From: Paenibacillus polymyxa
GTDB lineage: Bacteria; Bacillota; Bacilli; Paenibacillales; Paenibacillaceae
NCBI RefSeq assembly: GCF_015710975.1
Contig: NZ_CP049783.1
Span: forward strand, 2,291,501-2,355,500
Direction: 5' to 3'
DNA length: 64,000 bases
Part shown: positions 45,290 through 54,356 of the stretch, piece by piece
Numbering within the stretch: position 1 is the stretch's first letter
How the letters are laid out: the number at the start of each line of letters is the position of its first letter
The notes under the pieces: generated by a model
Seen by the model: the letters and a program-made list of their open reading frames with translations, nothing else
What the model was told of the DNA's origin: nothing
Databases searched by the model: none
Made by a program: the position numbers and the translations under genes

Positions 45290-45994
45290 ATGAGAGAAAT
45301 TCAGGATCAAGAGCAGCTAAAGTATTTTTTGCATCTGCATCAGTTAGAATCCATACTCTACGAGCCACTACATCCCTATTTGTCGCTGCATCGTTTGGAG
45401 CAAGGGGAAAAGCTCTGTTCGCAGGGGGACGCCATTGAGCATCTGTATATTCTGGTGCAGGGCAAGGTAAAAATTTTTACCAGCTCTACAGAAGGAAAGA
45501 CTCTGATCCTTTGCTTCAAAACACCGATCGAGGTCATAGGAGATGTTGAATATATTCGTAATAGTCACGTCATCAATACAGTAGAGGCAGTGTCGCCGAT
45601 CTATGTGATTGGTGTTCATCATCAATGGATGAATAAGTACGGCAGAGATTATGCTCCTTTGCTGCAATTTCTATTGGATATTGTCACGCGGAAGTTTTGC
45701 CTGGACTCTGATTTCTCCAATTTCAACCTGATGTATCCGGTGGAAGTTAGGCTTGCGAGCTACCTGCTATCTGTTTCTTTTGACGAATCCAATTCTGCCT
45801 TTCATGAGGAACTACGGGCATCCAGTCTGGTGGATGTGGCGAATTTGATCGGAACCAGCTACAGACACCTCAACCGTGTCATTCGCAAGATGATCGAAGA
45901 GGGATTGGTTGAACGGGCAAAAGGCTATATTGTCATTAAGGACAGAAAAGGTTTGAGTGAACTGGCTGGCCATAATATTTATGAATCGTTGTAA
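45290..45994 (+). CDS. Crp/Fnr family regulator (YeiL-like)
   Basis: 234 residues. The N-terminal cyclic-nucleotide-like beta barrel runs from about residue 20 to 115 (LHRLEQGEKLCSQGD, LYILVQGKVKIF). A C-terminal helix-turn-helix follows with SLVDVANLIGTSYRHLNRVI. There is no FNR-type cysteine cluster, so it is not an iron-sulfur oxygen sensor. The layout resembles E. coli YeiL and its Bacillus relatives. It lies between two half-transporters and probably activates them through the palindrome at 44726-44739. Confidence 0.85.
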   Translation: MREIQDQEQLKYFLHLHQLESILYEPLHPYLSLHRLEQGEKLCSQGDAIEHLYILVQGKVKIFTSSTEGKTLILCFKTPIEVIGDVEYIRNSHVINTVEAVSPIYVIGVHHQWMNKYGRDYAPLLQFLLDIVTRKFCLDSDFSNFNLMYPVEVRLASYLLSVSFDESNSAFHEELRASSLVDVANLIGTSYRHLNRVIRKMIEEGLVERAKGYIVIKDRKGLSELAGHNIYESL

Positions 45995-46051
45995 TCATAG
46001 TGCTTTGAATAAGTGCAGCACAATAAAGGGACTATCAAGGGAGAGTTAAAT

Positions 46052-46543
46052 ATGTTATTAGGGCTTATATTGGCAGTTATCGCAGGTGCTTTGGTCAGTC
46101 TGCAAACGATATTCAATAATAAGGTGAATGAGCGGACAGGTTCATGGGCCACAACGACATTGGTACTGGGAACAGGGTTCTTGGCTTCCTTGCTCGGAAG
46201 TCTTATTTTTGAAGGGAAAAATACATTTGCTTTACAGCATATGCAGCTGTGGTACTGGTTCAGTGGCATGATTGGTGTCGGCGTTGTGTTCTGTCTGGTG
46301 CAAGGAATGAAGCGACTTGGCCCTACCTATGCGATCTCCATCGTATTGACGGCACAATTAGGTACAGCCTTGTTGTGGGATTCATTAGGATGGCTTGGAC
46401 TAGAGAAGATTCCGTTTACCTTCAATAAGTTGATTGGTGTATTGGTCATTATCGGTGGTATTCTCGTTTTCAAATTTGGACATGGGCGTACAAAGGAACC
46501 ACAAGAAAATATTACAACTATACCTGATTCGATGAAGAGCTAA
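46052..46543 (+). CDS. YdcZ-like (DUF606) transporter, second subunit
   Basis: 163 residues from ATG at 46052 after AAGGGAGAG. About five membrane helices; signatures are LVSLQTIFNNKVNERTGSW and SIVLTAQLGTALLWDSLGWL. It has the same family and orientation as the gene at 44806 but is clearly diverged from it, as in other two-subunit DMT pumps. The C-terminus has a hydrophilic tail from GHGRTKEPQENI onward. Substrate unknown. Confidence 0.85.
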   Translation: MLLGLILAVIAGALVSLQTIFNNKVNERTGSWATTTLVLGTGFLASLLGSLIFEGKNTFALQHMQLWYWFSGMIGVGVVFCLVQGMKRLGPTYAISIVLTAQLGTALLWDSLGWLGLEKIPFTFNKLIGVLVIIGGILVFKFGHGRTKEPQENITTIPDSMKS

Positions 46544-46857
46544 AGAAGGTTGTGATGACCTTAATCCTGCTTGATTGGGGTCCCACTTTCGGAGGGGTAT
46601 TTTGCATTTTGCAGAGAAGCTGCATCTTAAGCAGGTGCTGCTTTTCGATCCCATAGGCAAAGAAAAATGTTCACGGTCATGTATATATTTTTCCATCCAT
46701 GATACAATGAAAATATCTTAAAATAGTGCTTTAAGGGCCTAGATATTTGATATATGAGATGATAAATAGATCGGTTACCGTGTTCGGGAACGGTCTTATT
46801 TGTGCTTCACGAACCTGATGGAATGCACAGATTGACTTTGGATGAGGTGGAACATAG
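46544..46857 (+). other. intergenic region before fni
   Basis: No gene is supported. TACAAT near 46703-46708 could be a -10 without a good -35. ACCGT-gttcggga-ACGGT near 46779 makes a weak hairpin in the leader. Nothing else stands out. Confidence 0.35.
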
Positions 46858-47958
46858 ATGAGTAATACAGAAAATAAAAAGGGATCACCTGACGGCTCAG
46901 ACAGATCCGGCTCTTTGTTGCCTGCCACGCAGACAGGTGAACGGAAAATTGAGCATGTCCGCCTTTGTCTGCAGGAAGATGTGGCCGGACACGGCATTAC
47001 CAGCGGACTGGAGCGGTATAGTTTTAAGCACTGCGCTTTGCCGGAGCTACATTTTGACGAGGTGCGTCTGGATACAACTTTTATGGGACGCGCTGTACGG
47101 ACACCGCTGCTCATCAGTTCTATGACTGGCGGCAGCGCGGAGACAGGAGCGATTAATGAGCGATTGGCAGAGACCGCAGAAAGACGCGGCTGGGCATTGG
47201 GCGTCGGCTCTGTACGAGCTGCGGTGGAAAAAGAGGAATTGGCTTCAACCTTTGCGGTCCGCCGTCTAGCGCCCAGCATCCCGATCCTTGCCAATCTGGG
47301 TGCAGTGCAGCTGAACTACGGGTTTGGTGTGGACGATTGCCAGCGTGCAGTGGAAATTGCCGGAGCGGATATGTTGGTGCTGCATTTGAACGGCTTGCAG
47401 GAGATATTCCAACCTGAGGGGAATTTGGATTTTAGCAGGTTGCTTGAGCGCATTGAGGAGTTGTGTCGTCGTCTTTCGGTGCCTGTAGGCGTGAAGGAAG
47501 TAGGCTGGGGCATAGATGGTGAGACGGCATCGAGATTATATGATGCAGGCGCTGCTTTTATTGATGTCGCTGGTGCGGGCGGGACAAGCTGGAGCCAAGT
47601 GGAGAAATTTCGCAATCCTGATCCTGTGCGCCGTGCAGCGGCAGAGGCGTTCGCCGATTGGGGCAATTCGACCGCTGATTGTATCGTGGAGGTTAGAGCA
47701 GCCCAGCCTAATGGCGCTCTGATCGGTAGCGGTGGATTGAAAAACGGTGTCGATGCTGCGAAGGCACTTGCTTTGGGCGCTGACATGGCAGGCTTCGGTC
47801 GCTCTTTGCTTGGCTCGGCGGTCACCTCCAGCGAGGCATTGGAAGCGCGATTGGAGCAAGTAGAGCTGGAATTGCGTACAGTCATGTTTGGCATCGGAGT
47901 AGCTGGGATCGAAGGTCTTAAAGAAACGACCAGACTAAGAAAGAAGGCGAACGGATGA
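46858..47958 (+). CDS. fni: type 2 isopentenyl-diphosphate isomerase
   Basis: 366-residue flavoenzyme that interconverts IPP and DMAPP for isoprenoid synthesis, using reduced FMN, NADPH and Mg2+. ERKIEHVRLCLQEDV is the family opening; PLLISSMTGG, LGVGSVRAAV, ILANLGAVQL, HLNGLQEIFQPEGNLDF and IDVAGAGGTSW follow in order, and the FMN-phosphate site is IGSGGLKNGVDAAKAL. The first 27 residues are a Ser/Gly-rich extension longer than in B. subtilis. Its stop overlaps the next gene's start (ATGA), so a GNAT gene is cotranscribed. Confidence 0.93.
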   Translation: MSNTENKKGSPDGSDRSGSLLPATQTGERKIEHVRLCLQEDVAGHGITSGLERYSFKHCALPELHFDEVRLDTTFMGRAVRTPLLISSMTGGSAETGAINERLAETAERRGWALGVGSVRAAVEKEELASTFAVRRLAPSIPILANLGAVQLNYGFGVDDCQRAVEIAGADMLVLHLNGLQEIFQPEGNLDFSRLLERIEELCRRLSVPVGVKEVGWGIDGETASRLYDAGAAFIDVAGAGGTSWSQVEKFRNPDPVRRAAAEAFADWGNSTADCIVEVRAAQPNGALIGSGGLKNGVDAAKALALGADMAGFGRSLLGSAVTSSEALEARLEQVELELRTVMFGIGVAGIEGLKETTRLRKKANG

Positions 47959-48446
47959 GTGGATTCATTAAGTTGGTTCCGATGAACGCAGAGCAGTATG
48001 ATCGCTTTGAGCAACGCTCGCTCGCAGATTACGCGGAAGAGAAAATCCAGGCAGGCGCGTGGACGGTGGAAGAGGCACCAGAACGGGCAAAGGAAAGCTT
48101 TGCAACATTTTTGCCACAAAGACTGGATACGCCCCATGCTCACCTGTACATGCTTGAGTATTCAGATAGTGTGGGTCAAGGCTCCGAGGAAGCGGGATAT
48201 ATCTGGTTCAACATTACAGAAGGTACGCAAGGCAAAGAAGCTTTTTTGCTGGATATTCTCGTTTACGATTCATATCAGGGGCGAGGCCTGGGTACGTTGA
48301 CGATGCAGGCGTTGGAACAAGAAGCTCGGAGGCTGGGTGCGGTTCGCATCGGTCTGCATGTATTTGGGCATAATGAGCGGGCTTTACATGTATATCGCAA
48401 GTCTGGTTATCGGGTTACGGATATCCAGATGAGCAAGGAAATCTAA
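47955..48446 (+). CDS. GNAT acetyltransferase
   Basis: 163 residues, coupled to fni by a 4-bp ATGA overlap. The acetyl-CoA loop is SYQGRGLGTLTMQALEQEAR and the C-terminal motif is HVFGHNERALHVYRKSGYRV, typical of GNAT proteins. A conserved opening KLVPMNAEQYDRFEQRSLAD places it near a Bacillus YesJ/YkwB-like group, though substrate is unknown. No functional link to isoprenoids can be read from the sequence. Confidence 0.87.
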   Translation: MSGFIKLVPMNAEQYDRFEQRSLADYAEEKIQAGAWTVEEAPERAKESFATFLPQRLDTPHAHLYMLEYSDSVGQGSEEAGYIWFNITEGTQGKEAFLLDILVYDSYQGRGLGTLTMQALEQEARRLGAVRIGLHVFGHNERALHVYRKSGYRVTDIQMSKEI

Positions 48447-48592
48447 ATAAAGCTATCTAAATAGGGATGCAGCAAAATCCTAAATTCACAGCCGTATGCT
48501 TGCCGCATGTATAGGTTCTCCTATATAATGTGGGTTGGTAAACTAACAGAGGGTATAGCGCATATTTTATATAAACGGGAGTTGTTCTGATT

Positions 48593-49693
48593 ATGGCTTT
48601 AAAAGCGGGGATCGTGGGTCTGCCGAACGTGGGCAAATCAACACTGTTTAACGCAATAACGCAGGCGGGGGCGGAATCCGCAAACTATCCATTTTGTACA
48701 ATTGACCCTAATGTAGGGGTCGTTGAAGTACCGGACGAGCGACTGGATAAGCTGACTGAACTGGTAGTACCGAACAAAACGGTACCAACGGCTTTTGAAT
48801 TTGTTGATATTGCAGGACTTGTACGAGGTGCCAGCAAAGGCGAGGGTTTGGGTAACAAGTTTTTGGCTCATATTCGCGAAGTAGATGCCATTGTTCATGT
48901 GGTACGCTGCTTTGAAGATGAGAATATTACTCATGTGGACGGCAAAATTGATCCAATCAGCGATATTCAGACGATTAATCTAGAATTGATTCTGGCGGAT
49001 ATCGAAAGTGTAGACAAGCGCATTGATCGTTCCCGTAAGAACATGAAGGGCGGCAACAAGCAGTATGCCCAAGAGGTTGAAGTACTGGAACGGATCAAGG
49101 AATCGCTGTATGCCGACAAACCTGCACGTAGCGTAGAATTGTCAGAAGACGAAAAGCTAATTATACGCGACCTTCATTTGCTCACGATGAAGCCTGTATT
49201 GTACGCGGCTAATGTCAGTGAAGATGGTGTAACGGAAGCTGACAGCAATCCATATGTGCAAAAGGTACGTGAATTTGCAGTAGCGGAAAATGCTGAAGTG
49301 GTACCGATCAGTGCCAAAGTAGAGGCTGAAATTGCTGAGCTGGAAGGCGAAGACAAGGCAATGTTCCTTGAGGAGCTGGGGCTGGCTGAATCTGGTCTGA
49401 ACCGTCTGATCAAAGCAGCTTACCGCTTGCTGGGACTGTATACGTATTTCACAGCAGGTGTGCAGGAAGTACGCGCATGGACTATTCACAAAGGAACAAA
49501 AGCACCTGGCGCTGCGGGCGTAATCCACTCGGATTTTGAACGCGGATTTATTCGCGCTGAGGTTGTATCCTACGATGACTTGGTCGCTGCTGGATCTATG
49601 AACGGGGCCAAAGAACGTGGTCAGCTTCGTTTGGAAGGCAAGGAATATGTGGTTCAGGACGGAGACGTTATGCATTTCCGTTTTAATGTTTAG
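48593..49693 (+). CDS. ychF: redox-regulated ATPase/GTPase YchF (Ola1 type)
   Basis: 366 residues, full length. P-loop GLPNVGKSTLFNAI lies at residues 8-21, then NYPFCTIDPNVGVVEVPD, DIAGLVRGASKGEGLGN and a TGS domain with TYFTAGVQEVRAWTIHKGTK and FERGFIRAEVVSYDD. YchF binds ribosomes and hydrolyses ATP more readily than GTP, and acts in stress responses. GGGAG lies 10 nt before ATG. It is a single-gene unit ended by a terminator. Confidence 0.95.
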   Translation: MALKAGIVGLPNVGKSTLFNAITQAGAESANYPFCTIDPNVGVVEVPDERLDKLTELVVPNKTVPTAFEFVDIAGLVRGASKGEGLGNKFLAHIREVDAIVHVVRCFEDENITHVDGKIDPISDIQTINLELILADIESVDKRIDRSRKNMKGGNKQYAQEVEVLERIKESLYADKPARSVELSEDEKLIIRDLHLLTMKPVLYAANVSEDGVTEADSNPYVQKVREFAVAENAEVVPISAKVEAEIAELEGEDKAMFLEELGLAESGLNRLIKAAYRLLGLYTYFTAGVQEVRAWTIHKGTKAPGAAGVIHSDFERGFIRAEVVSYDDLVAAGSMNGAKERGQLRLEGKEYVVQDGDVMHFRFNV

Positions 49694-50028
49694 GATGCAT
49701 CTCGGCGTATAGCAAACAGGGTTTATATACAAACATATTAGGTCATTGTATACGTGTTATCCGCATGTACTAACTTACTTAGTCGCTGCCTGTCCCGGGC
49801 GGCGACTTTTTATTTGATTCGTATTCCTTTTTCCTGATTGAGAGTTTGTTACCAAATCTTTAGCGGAATTTTGTTTATTCGACTTCAATTGATTTGTTGA
49901 TTTTTGCAAAATTCTAAATTAGCAAGTATTTTATGTAGCTAATTAATTGATTAGTTGTTATAATAAAGAGCTGTAGCCAGTGAATTTAAAGCTGGTTTCA
50001 TATTAATTTAACTGAAGAGGTGAATCGC
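49694..50028 (+). other. intergenic region with terminator and prfA promoter
   Basis: AGTCGCTGCC at 49781-49790 pairs with GGGCGGCGACT and runs into T-rich sequence, ending ychF. Farther right the region is AT-rich; TATAAT at 49959-49964 is a plausible -10 for prfA, with a weak -35. Nothing else is seen. Confidence 0.6.
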
Positions 50029-51096
50029 TTGTTGGACCGATTGCAATCATTGGCGGACCGCTACGATAAACTGAGCGAACTGCTCTGCGATCCGGATGTG
50101 GCGAACGATAGCAAAAAACTTAGAGATTATTCCAAAGAACAGTCTGATTTACAGCCTGCTTATGAAGCATATACCGAATATAAAACTGTCGTTGAGGAGC
50201 TGGACGCTGCTAAAGCCATGCAGGCTGAAAAGCTTGACGACGAGATGCGTGAAATGGTCAAAATGGAGATCGAAGAGCTGAGTGCCCGTAAGCGGGAACT
50301 GGACGAGAAAATCCGCATTTTGCTGCTGCCGAAGGACCCGAACGATGATAAGAACGTTATTATCGAAATTCGTGGTGCTGCCGGTGGGGACGAGGCTGCA
50401 CTGTTTGCAGCGGACTTGTACCGGATGTACACTCGTTATGCAGATACACAAGGCTGGCGTGTAGAATTGATGGATGCGAACATGAATGACCTTGGAGGCT
50501 TTAAAGAGGTTATTTTCATGATTAATGGACGCGGTGCCTATAGCAAAATGAAATTCGAAAGCGGCGCACACCGTGTACAGCGGATTCCGACAACAGAATC
50601 TGGCGGACGTATTCATACGTCTACCTCCACGGTTTCCGTGATGCCTGAGGCAGAGGAAGTGGATATCGAAATTTTAGATAAGGATATCCGCGTGGATACT
50701 TTCTGCTCCAGCGGTGCGGGCGGTCAGTCCGTTAATACAACCAAGTCGGCGGTGCGTGTAACGCATATGCCAACAGGTATTGTGGCAACCTGCCAGGACG
50801 GCAAATCCCAGAACTCCAACAAGGAGAAGGCGCTGCAAGTTTTGCGTGCCCGTATTTCGGATATGATGCGTCAGGAAGAGGAAGCCAAATATGCAGGCGA
50901 GCGTAAGAGCAAAGTAGGTACCGGGGATCGCAGTGAGCGTATACGTACTTACAACTTCCCGCAAAGCCGTGTAACGGATCATCGCATTGGTTTGACCATG
51001 CACAAGCTGGACCAGGTGATGAACGGAGAGATCGAAGAAATCGTATCAGCACTCACGATTGCAGAGCAGGCTGATTTGATGGAACAAGAGGTTTAA
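50029..51096 (+). CDS. prfA: peptide chain release factor 1
   Basis: 355 residues from TTG at 50029, 8 nt after GAAGAGG; starting there gives [15 protein letters not shown], as in B. subtilis, while GTG at 50020 would add three residues. RF1 terminates translation at UAA and UAG. The GGQ loop is [16 protein letters not shown], the hydrolysis motif; the codon-recognition loop is [14 protein letters not shown], with PTT in place of the common PAT. prmC, whose product methylates the GGQ glutamine, follows by 3 bp and is cotranscribed. Confidence 0.95.
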   Translation: MLDRLQSLADRYDKLSELLCDPDVANDSKKLRDYSKEQSDLQPAYEAYTEYKTVVEELDAAKAMQAEKLDDEMREMVKMEIEELSARKRELDEKIRILLLPKDPNDDKNVIIEIRGAAGGDEAALFAADLYRMYTRYADTQGWRVELMDANMNDLGGFKEVIFMINGRGAYSKMKFESGAHRVQRIPTTESGGRIHTSTSTVSVMPEAEEVDIEILDKDIRVDTFCSSGAGGQSVNTTKSAVRVTHMPTGIVATCQDGKSQNSNKEKALQVLRARISDMMRQEEEAKYAGERKSKVGTGDRSERIRTYNFPQSRVTDHRIGLTMHKLDQVMNGEIEEIVSALTIAEQADLMEQEV

Positions 51097-51099
51097 GTT

Positions 51100-51999
51100 T
51101 TGGGGAACGAACGCGATTGTGTGTATCGGATGCCGCCGGAACGGAACATGAGTGTCAGAGAAGCCTTAGTTGAGGCTTCTTCTTTTTTAGGAAGTTGCGG
51201 CGTGTTGGAGCCGCAGCATAATGCCCGCTTGCTGCTGGAACATGTGCTTGGGCTGGAAGGTACGAGGTTTTACGCCGCTCTGGGCGATCCGTTCCCTTCC
51301 TCCGTTAAGGAGACGTGGGAACGGATCATCGCCCGCAAAGCTGCGGGTGAACCGGCGCAGTATATTATCGGACGGCAGGAATTTTATGGCCGCCCGTTCG
51401 CGGTTTCACCGTCGGTGCTGATTCCGCGACCCGAGACAGAGCTGCTCGTCGAGGCGATACTCCAGCACGGTGACCGGCTGTGGCCGAGCAGTGCTCCGCA
51501 CGCGCTCGACATTGGCACGGGTAGCGGCGCGATTGCCGTGACGCTGGCAGCTGAGCGGCCGCGCTGGCACGTAGCAGCGGGTGATATTTCTGCTGCTGCG
51601 CTCGAAATGGCGTCCCAGAACGCCGCCGCAAACGGCGCAGCCGTAGAATTCCGCGAGGGCGATCTACTGGTGCCGTTTGCGGGAACAGCGGTGGACATCC
51701 TCGTGTCCAACCCGCCATATATCCCGGCTGCTGACATCGCTGGCTTGCAGCCAGAGGTGCGCGACCATGAGCCGCGAATGGCGCTGGATGGCGGCCCTGA
51801 CGGGCTTGGCCCGTATCGGGCAATGCTGGAGCAGCTTGGGCTCCTTCAGGCCCCACCCCGGCTAATCGGGTTTGAGCTGGGGATGGGACAGGCCAGAGAC
51901 GTGGCTGGCCTGCTGGAACAGGCAGGTCATTGGAAGAACATTCTAATCATTCCTGACCTTGCGGGGATCGAGCGACATGTCCTAGGCGTCTCGGAGTAA
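51100..51999 (+). CDS. prmC: release-factor glutamine methyltransferase
   Basis: 299 residues from TTG at 51100. PrmC N5-methylates the Gln of the GGQ motif in release factors, using SAM. YIIGRQEFYGRPFAVSPSVL and IPRPETELLVEAIL are family signatures; the SAM motif is DIGTGSGAIAVTLA, and the catalytic NPPYIP lies near residue 205. A helical N-terminal domain binds the release factor. It is cotranscribed with prfA. The middle of the gene (about 51400-51850) is markedly G+C-rich. Confidence 0.93.
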   Translation: MGNERDCVYRMPPERNMSVREALVEASSFLGSCGVLEPQHNARLLLEHVLGLEGTRFYAALGDPFPSSVKETWERIIARKAAGEPAQYIIGRQEFYGRPFAVSPSVLIPRPETELLVEAILQHGDRLWPSSAPHALDIGTGSGAIAVTLAAERPRWHVAAGDISAAALEMASQNAAANGAAVEFREGDLLVPFAGTAVDILVSNPPYIPAADIAGLQPEVRDHEPRMALDGGPDGLGPYRAMLEQLGLLQAPPRLIGFELGMGQARDVAGLLEQAGHWKNILIIPDLAGIERHVLGVSE

Positions 52000-52074
52000 T
52001 GCTGCATTTTCTTTTTGCGAGTCTTTCCTTTAGAATAAGAGGAGTATGACCGAGAAACGGCTCAGGGGGAAATC

Positions 52075-53268
52075 ATGCTTCAGAAATTGAAAAAAATTGA
52101 TGGTCCGGTTATTTTTATTCTGGTTTTGCTCATGGCGATTAGTATCATAACGGTATACAGTGCTGGTAGGGGTCCTACGAACTTGGCAGAGCACGGCAAC
52201 GATTACCAGAAGATGATCGGGTATTATATATTGGGCTTTGTAGCGATCTTGGGTTTAGCGATAGTTGATTTTCGGATATTCATTAAAAAAGCCTTGTATG
52301 TATATGGAGGCGGGATATTTCTGCTGATTCTCGGCTTTTTTGGCGGGACGGTTAATAACTCTCAAGGCTTTTTGAAAATTGGTGGCTTAAATCTCCAGCC
52401 TGCTGAGGTATTCAAGCTGGTTCTTATCATTTTTTTGGCGTATATGCTGATTAAAAAGCGCAAGAGCAAGCTGTATTTTATTCAGGATGTTCTTCCAGTT
52501 GCTCTAGTGAGCTTTGTCCCATTTGCCATGGTCATGGCACAAAATGACTTGGGTAATGCGCTCGGTTACATTGTCATCGTCATTGGTATGCTATGGATTG
52601 GTAATGTGAAGGCATCCCATGCGCTAATCGGATTTATCGTATTTGCAGTCGCCGTTGGTGGCGGGATCAAAGCGTATATTTCGTTTCATGATGAGATTGA
52701 TTCCTTTATGAAAGGCATTGGACGTAGTCACTGGGTAGAGCGTTTAGACCCTTGGCTGGTACCAGAAGAAGCGACTGCGAAGGCATCTTATCATACGAAA
52801 AATGCCAAACTGGCCATAGCTTCTGGCGGAATGATGGGCAAGGGCTTCTTGCAGGGAACTTCGGTACAGTCCGGACGTGTTCCCTATACCTATGCGGATT
52901 CTATTTTTGTAGTTGTAGCAGAGGAGTTTGGGTTTGTAGGCTCATCCATTCTGCTGTTGCTATATTTTATTTTGATTCATCGAATGATCCTGATTTCGCT
53001 GGAATGCCGGGATCGAGCTGGACCATATATTATTGTCGGGATTGTGTCCATGTTGCTATATCAGATTTTTGAGAACATTGGTGCGTTTCTGGGCATTATG
53101 CCACTTACGGGGATTACGCTCCCGTTCATAAGCTATGGCGGTACCTCGTTGCTTATTAACATGGCTAGTATTGGCTTAGTTATGAGCATTAAGGTGCATG
53201 GCCAGGAGCTAGAGGATGACCTGCCGCAGCCTTCCAGAGTAAGCTTGACGAAGGCGAAAAAAGCCTAG
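52075..53268 (+). CDS. SEDS-family peptidoglycan polymerase (FtsW/RodA/SpoVE type)
   Basis: 397-residue membrane glycosyltransferase with about ten helices. SEDS proteins polymerise lipid II with a partner class B PBP. Signatures are QPAEVFKLVLIIFLAYML, MAQNDLGNALGYIVI (catalytic Asp), ERLDPW, GSSILLLLYFILIHRMI and the closing GITLPFISYGGTSLLINM. The order of genes does not show whether it acts in elongation, division or sporulation; the location beside spoIIR makes a sporulation or elongation role plausible. AGGGGGAAATC precedes ATG. A terminator follows. Confidence 0.88.
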   Translation: MLQKLKKIDGPVIFILVLLMAISIITVYSAGRGPTNLAEHGNDYQKMIGYYILGFVAILGLAIVDFRIFIKKALYVYGGGIFLLILGFFGGTVNNSQGFLKIGGLNLQPAEVFKLVLIIFLAYMLIKKRKSKLYFIQDVLPVALVSFVPFAMVMAQNDLGNALGYIVIVIGMLWIGNVKASHALIGFIVFAVAVGGGIKAYISFHDEIDSFMKGIGRSHWVERLDPWLVPEEATAKASYHTKNAKLAIASGGMMGKGFLQGTSVQSGRVPYTYADSIFVVVAEEFGFVGSSILLLLYFILIHRMILISLECRDRAGPYIIVGIVSMLLYQIFENIGAFLGIMPLTGITLPFISYGGTSLLINMASIGLVMSIKVHGQELEDDLPQPSRVSLTKAKKA

Positions 53269-53329
53269 TACAGGTGGGTTGTGGCTTAATATTAATAGTT
53301 ATTTTTACGAGTTGAAACGGTGCAACAAA

Positions 53330-53360
53330 AGAGTCCAGATTGTGAAATCTGGGCTTTTTT
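53330..53360 (+). terminator. rho-independent terminator
   Basis: AGTCCAGATT pairs with AATCTGGGCT, with a short loop and a T run. Confidence 0.85.
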
Positions 53361-53418
53361 ATATTCCTAGGTGACGATCTAGCTTGCAATAGCCTGAATT
53401 ATTTTACGAGATTCATAG

Positions 53419-53447
53419 GTTTAGACTCTCCCAAACCGGACAGACTG
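53419..53447 (+). promoter_or_regulatory. sigma-F-like forespore promoter before spoIIR
   Basis: GGACAGACTG at 53438-53447 matches the sigma-F -10 consensus GGNNANANTR fully. GTTTA at 53419-53423 fits GYWTA as -35, with a spacer of 14 nt, slightly short. The spoIIR start lies 37 bp downstream. In B. subtilis spoIIR is a sigma-F gene. Confidence 0.6.
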
Positions 53448-53483
53448 ATAGATATGATAGAGTTTGGGTTTGGGGGGACGAAG

Positions 53484-54176
53484 ATGAGAAGTTGGATAAA
53501 GCAAGCTGCAATGATACTCTTTTGTATTTCAATATTAATGATGTCTTGGGAAGGTCAAAAAACAGATGCAGCTATGACCACGGGGGCAAGAGGAACTTTA
53601 GCATCTGGAGTGACCACCACAGGGTTGAAAGTAATTCCGCACGATTCCATTCGACTGCGAATTTTAGCAAATTCAGATCGTCCGGAGGATCAGTTGGTTA
53701 AGCGCGAAATACGGGATGCCATCGTGCAGCAGATGAATGCGTGGGTGGGTGAACTGGACAATCCACAAAGCCTAAATCAAGCCAGAGTGTTGATTGACGC
53801 ACATTTACCTGAAATTGATCGCTTGGTAGGTGAAGAACTGGCTCTTCGCGGTATAGCGTATGATCATCAGGTGGAGCTGGCAAGTGTACCTTTTCCGACG
53901 AAAATGTACGGAGGTCTTGTCTACCCGGCAGGGAATTATGAGGCGCTTCGGGTTACACTGGGGCAAGGGAAAGGGCAAAATTGGTGGTGTGTGCTGTTCC
54001 CGCCGTTGTGCTTTATTGATGCAGGCAGTGGTGAAGCAGCAGCACAAACTGTATCGGCAAAAACAAGTCATGAAGACAATCGAACGAACGCCGCTGGCAA
54101 GGAGCCGGAAGTACGTTTTTTCCTGTGGGATGCCCTTACGGGGCTGTGGAGCTGGGTGAGTGGCTTGTTTGCCTAA
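53484..54176 (+). CDS. spoIIR: stage II sporulation protein R
   Basis: 230 residues from ATG at 53484 (GGGGGG 6 nt upstream). It has an N-terminal signal or anchor (residues 5-25) and is secreted from the forespore to trigger SpoIIGA processing of pro-sigma-E in the mother cell. Family hallmarks are IPHDSIRLRILANSDRPEDQ, the basic LVKREIRDAIVQQMNAWV helix, FPTKMYGGLVYPAGNYEALR and QGKGQNWWCVLFPPLCFIDA. A sigma-F-like promoter stands just upstream. The gene sits in the conserved prfA-upp segment. Confidence 0.95.
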   Translation: MRSWIKQAAMILFCISILMMSWEGQKTDAAMTTGARGTLASGVTTTGLKVIPHDSIRLRILANSDRPEDQLVKREIRDAIVQQMNAWVGELDNPQSLNQARVLIDAHLPEIDRLVGEELALRGIAYDHQVELASVPFPTKMYGGLVYPAGNYEALRVTLGQGKGQNWWCVLFPPLCFIDAGSGEAAAQTVSAKTSHEDNRTNAAGKEPEVRFFLWDALTGLWSWVSGLFA

Positions 54177-54356
54177 ATGTTTCGTCAGTGCTATGGAAAA
54201 GAGAACAACGAGTGTAATTTTCCCCATATGTTATAATGGAACTTACGATAGATATACAGAGGGCAGAGCCAAATCGAACTGATTTGTTAAAGTAGGTTTT
54301 TGGGGATCAGGGCCATGAAATGGCCTGTATGACAATAAGATATGGGATGATCTGAT

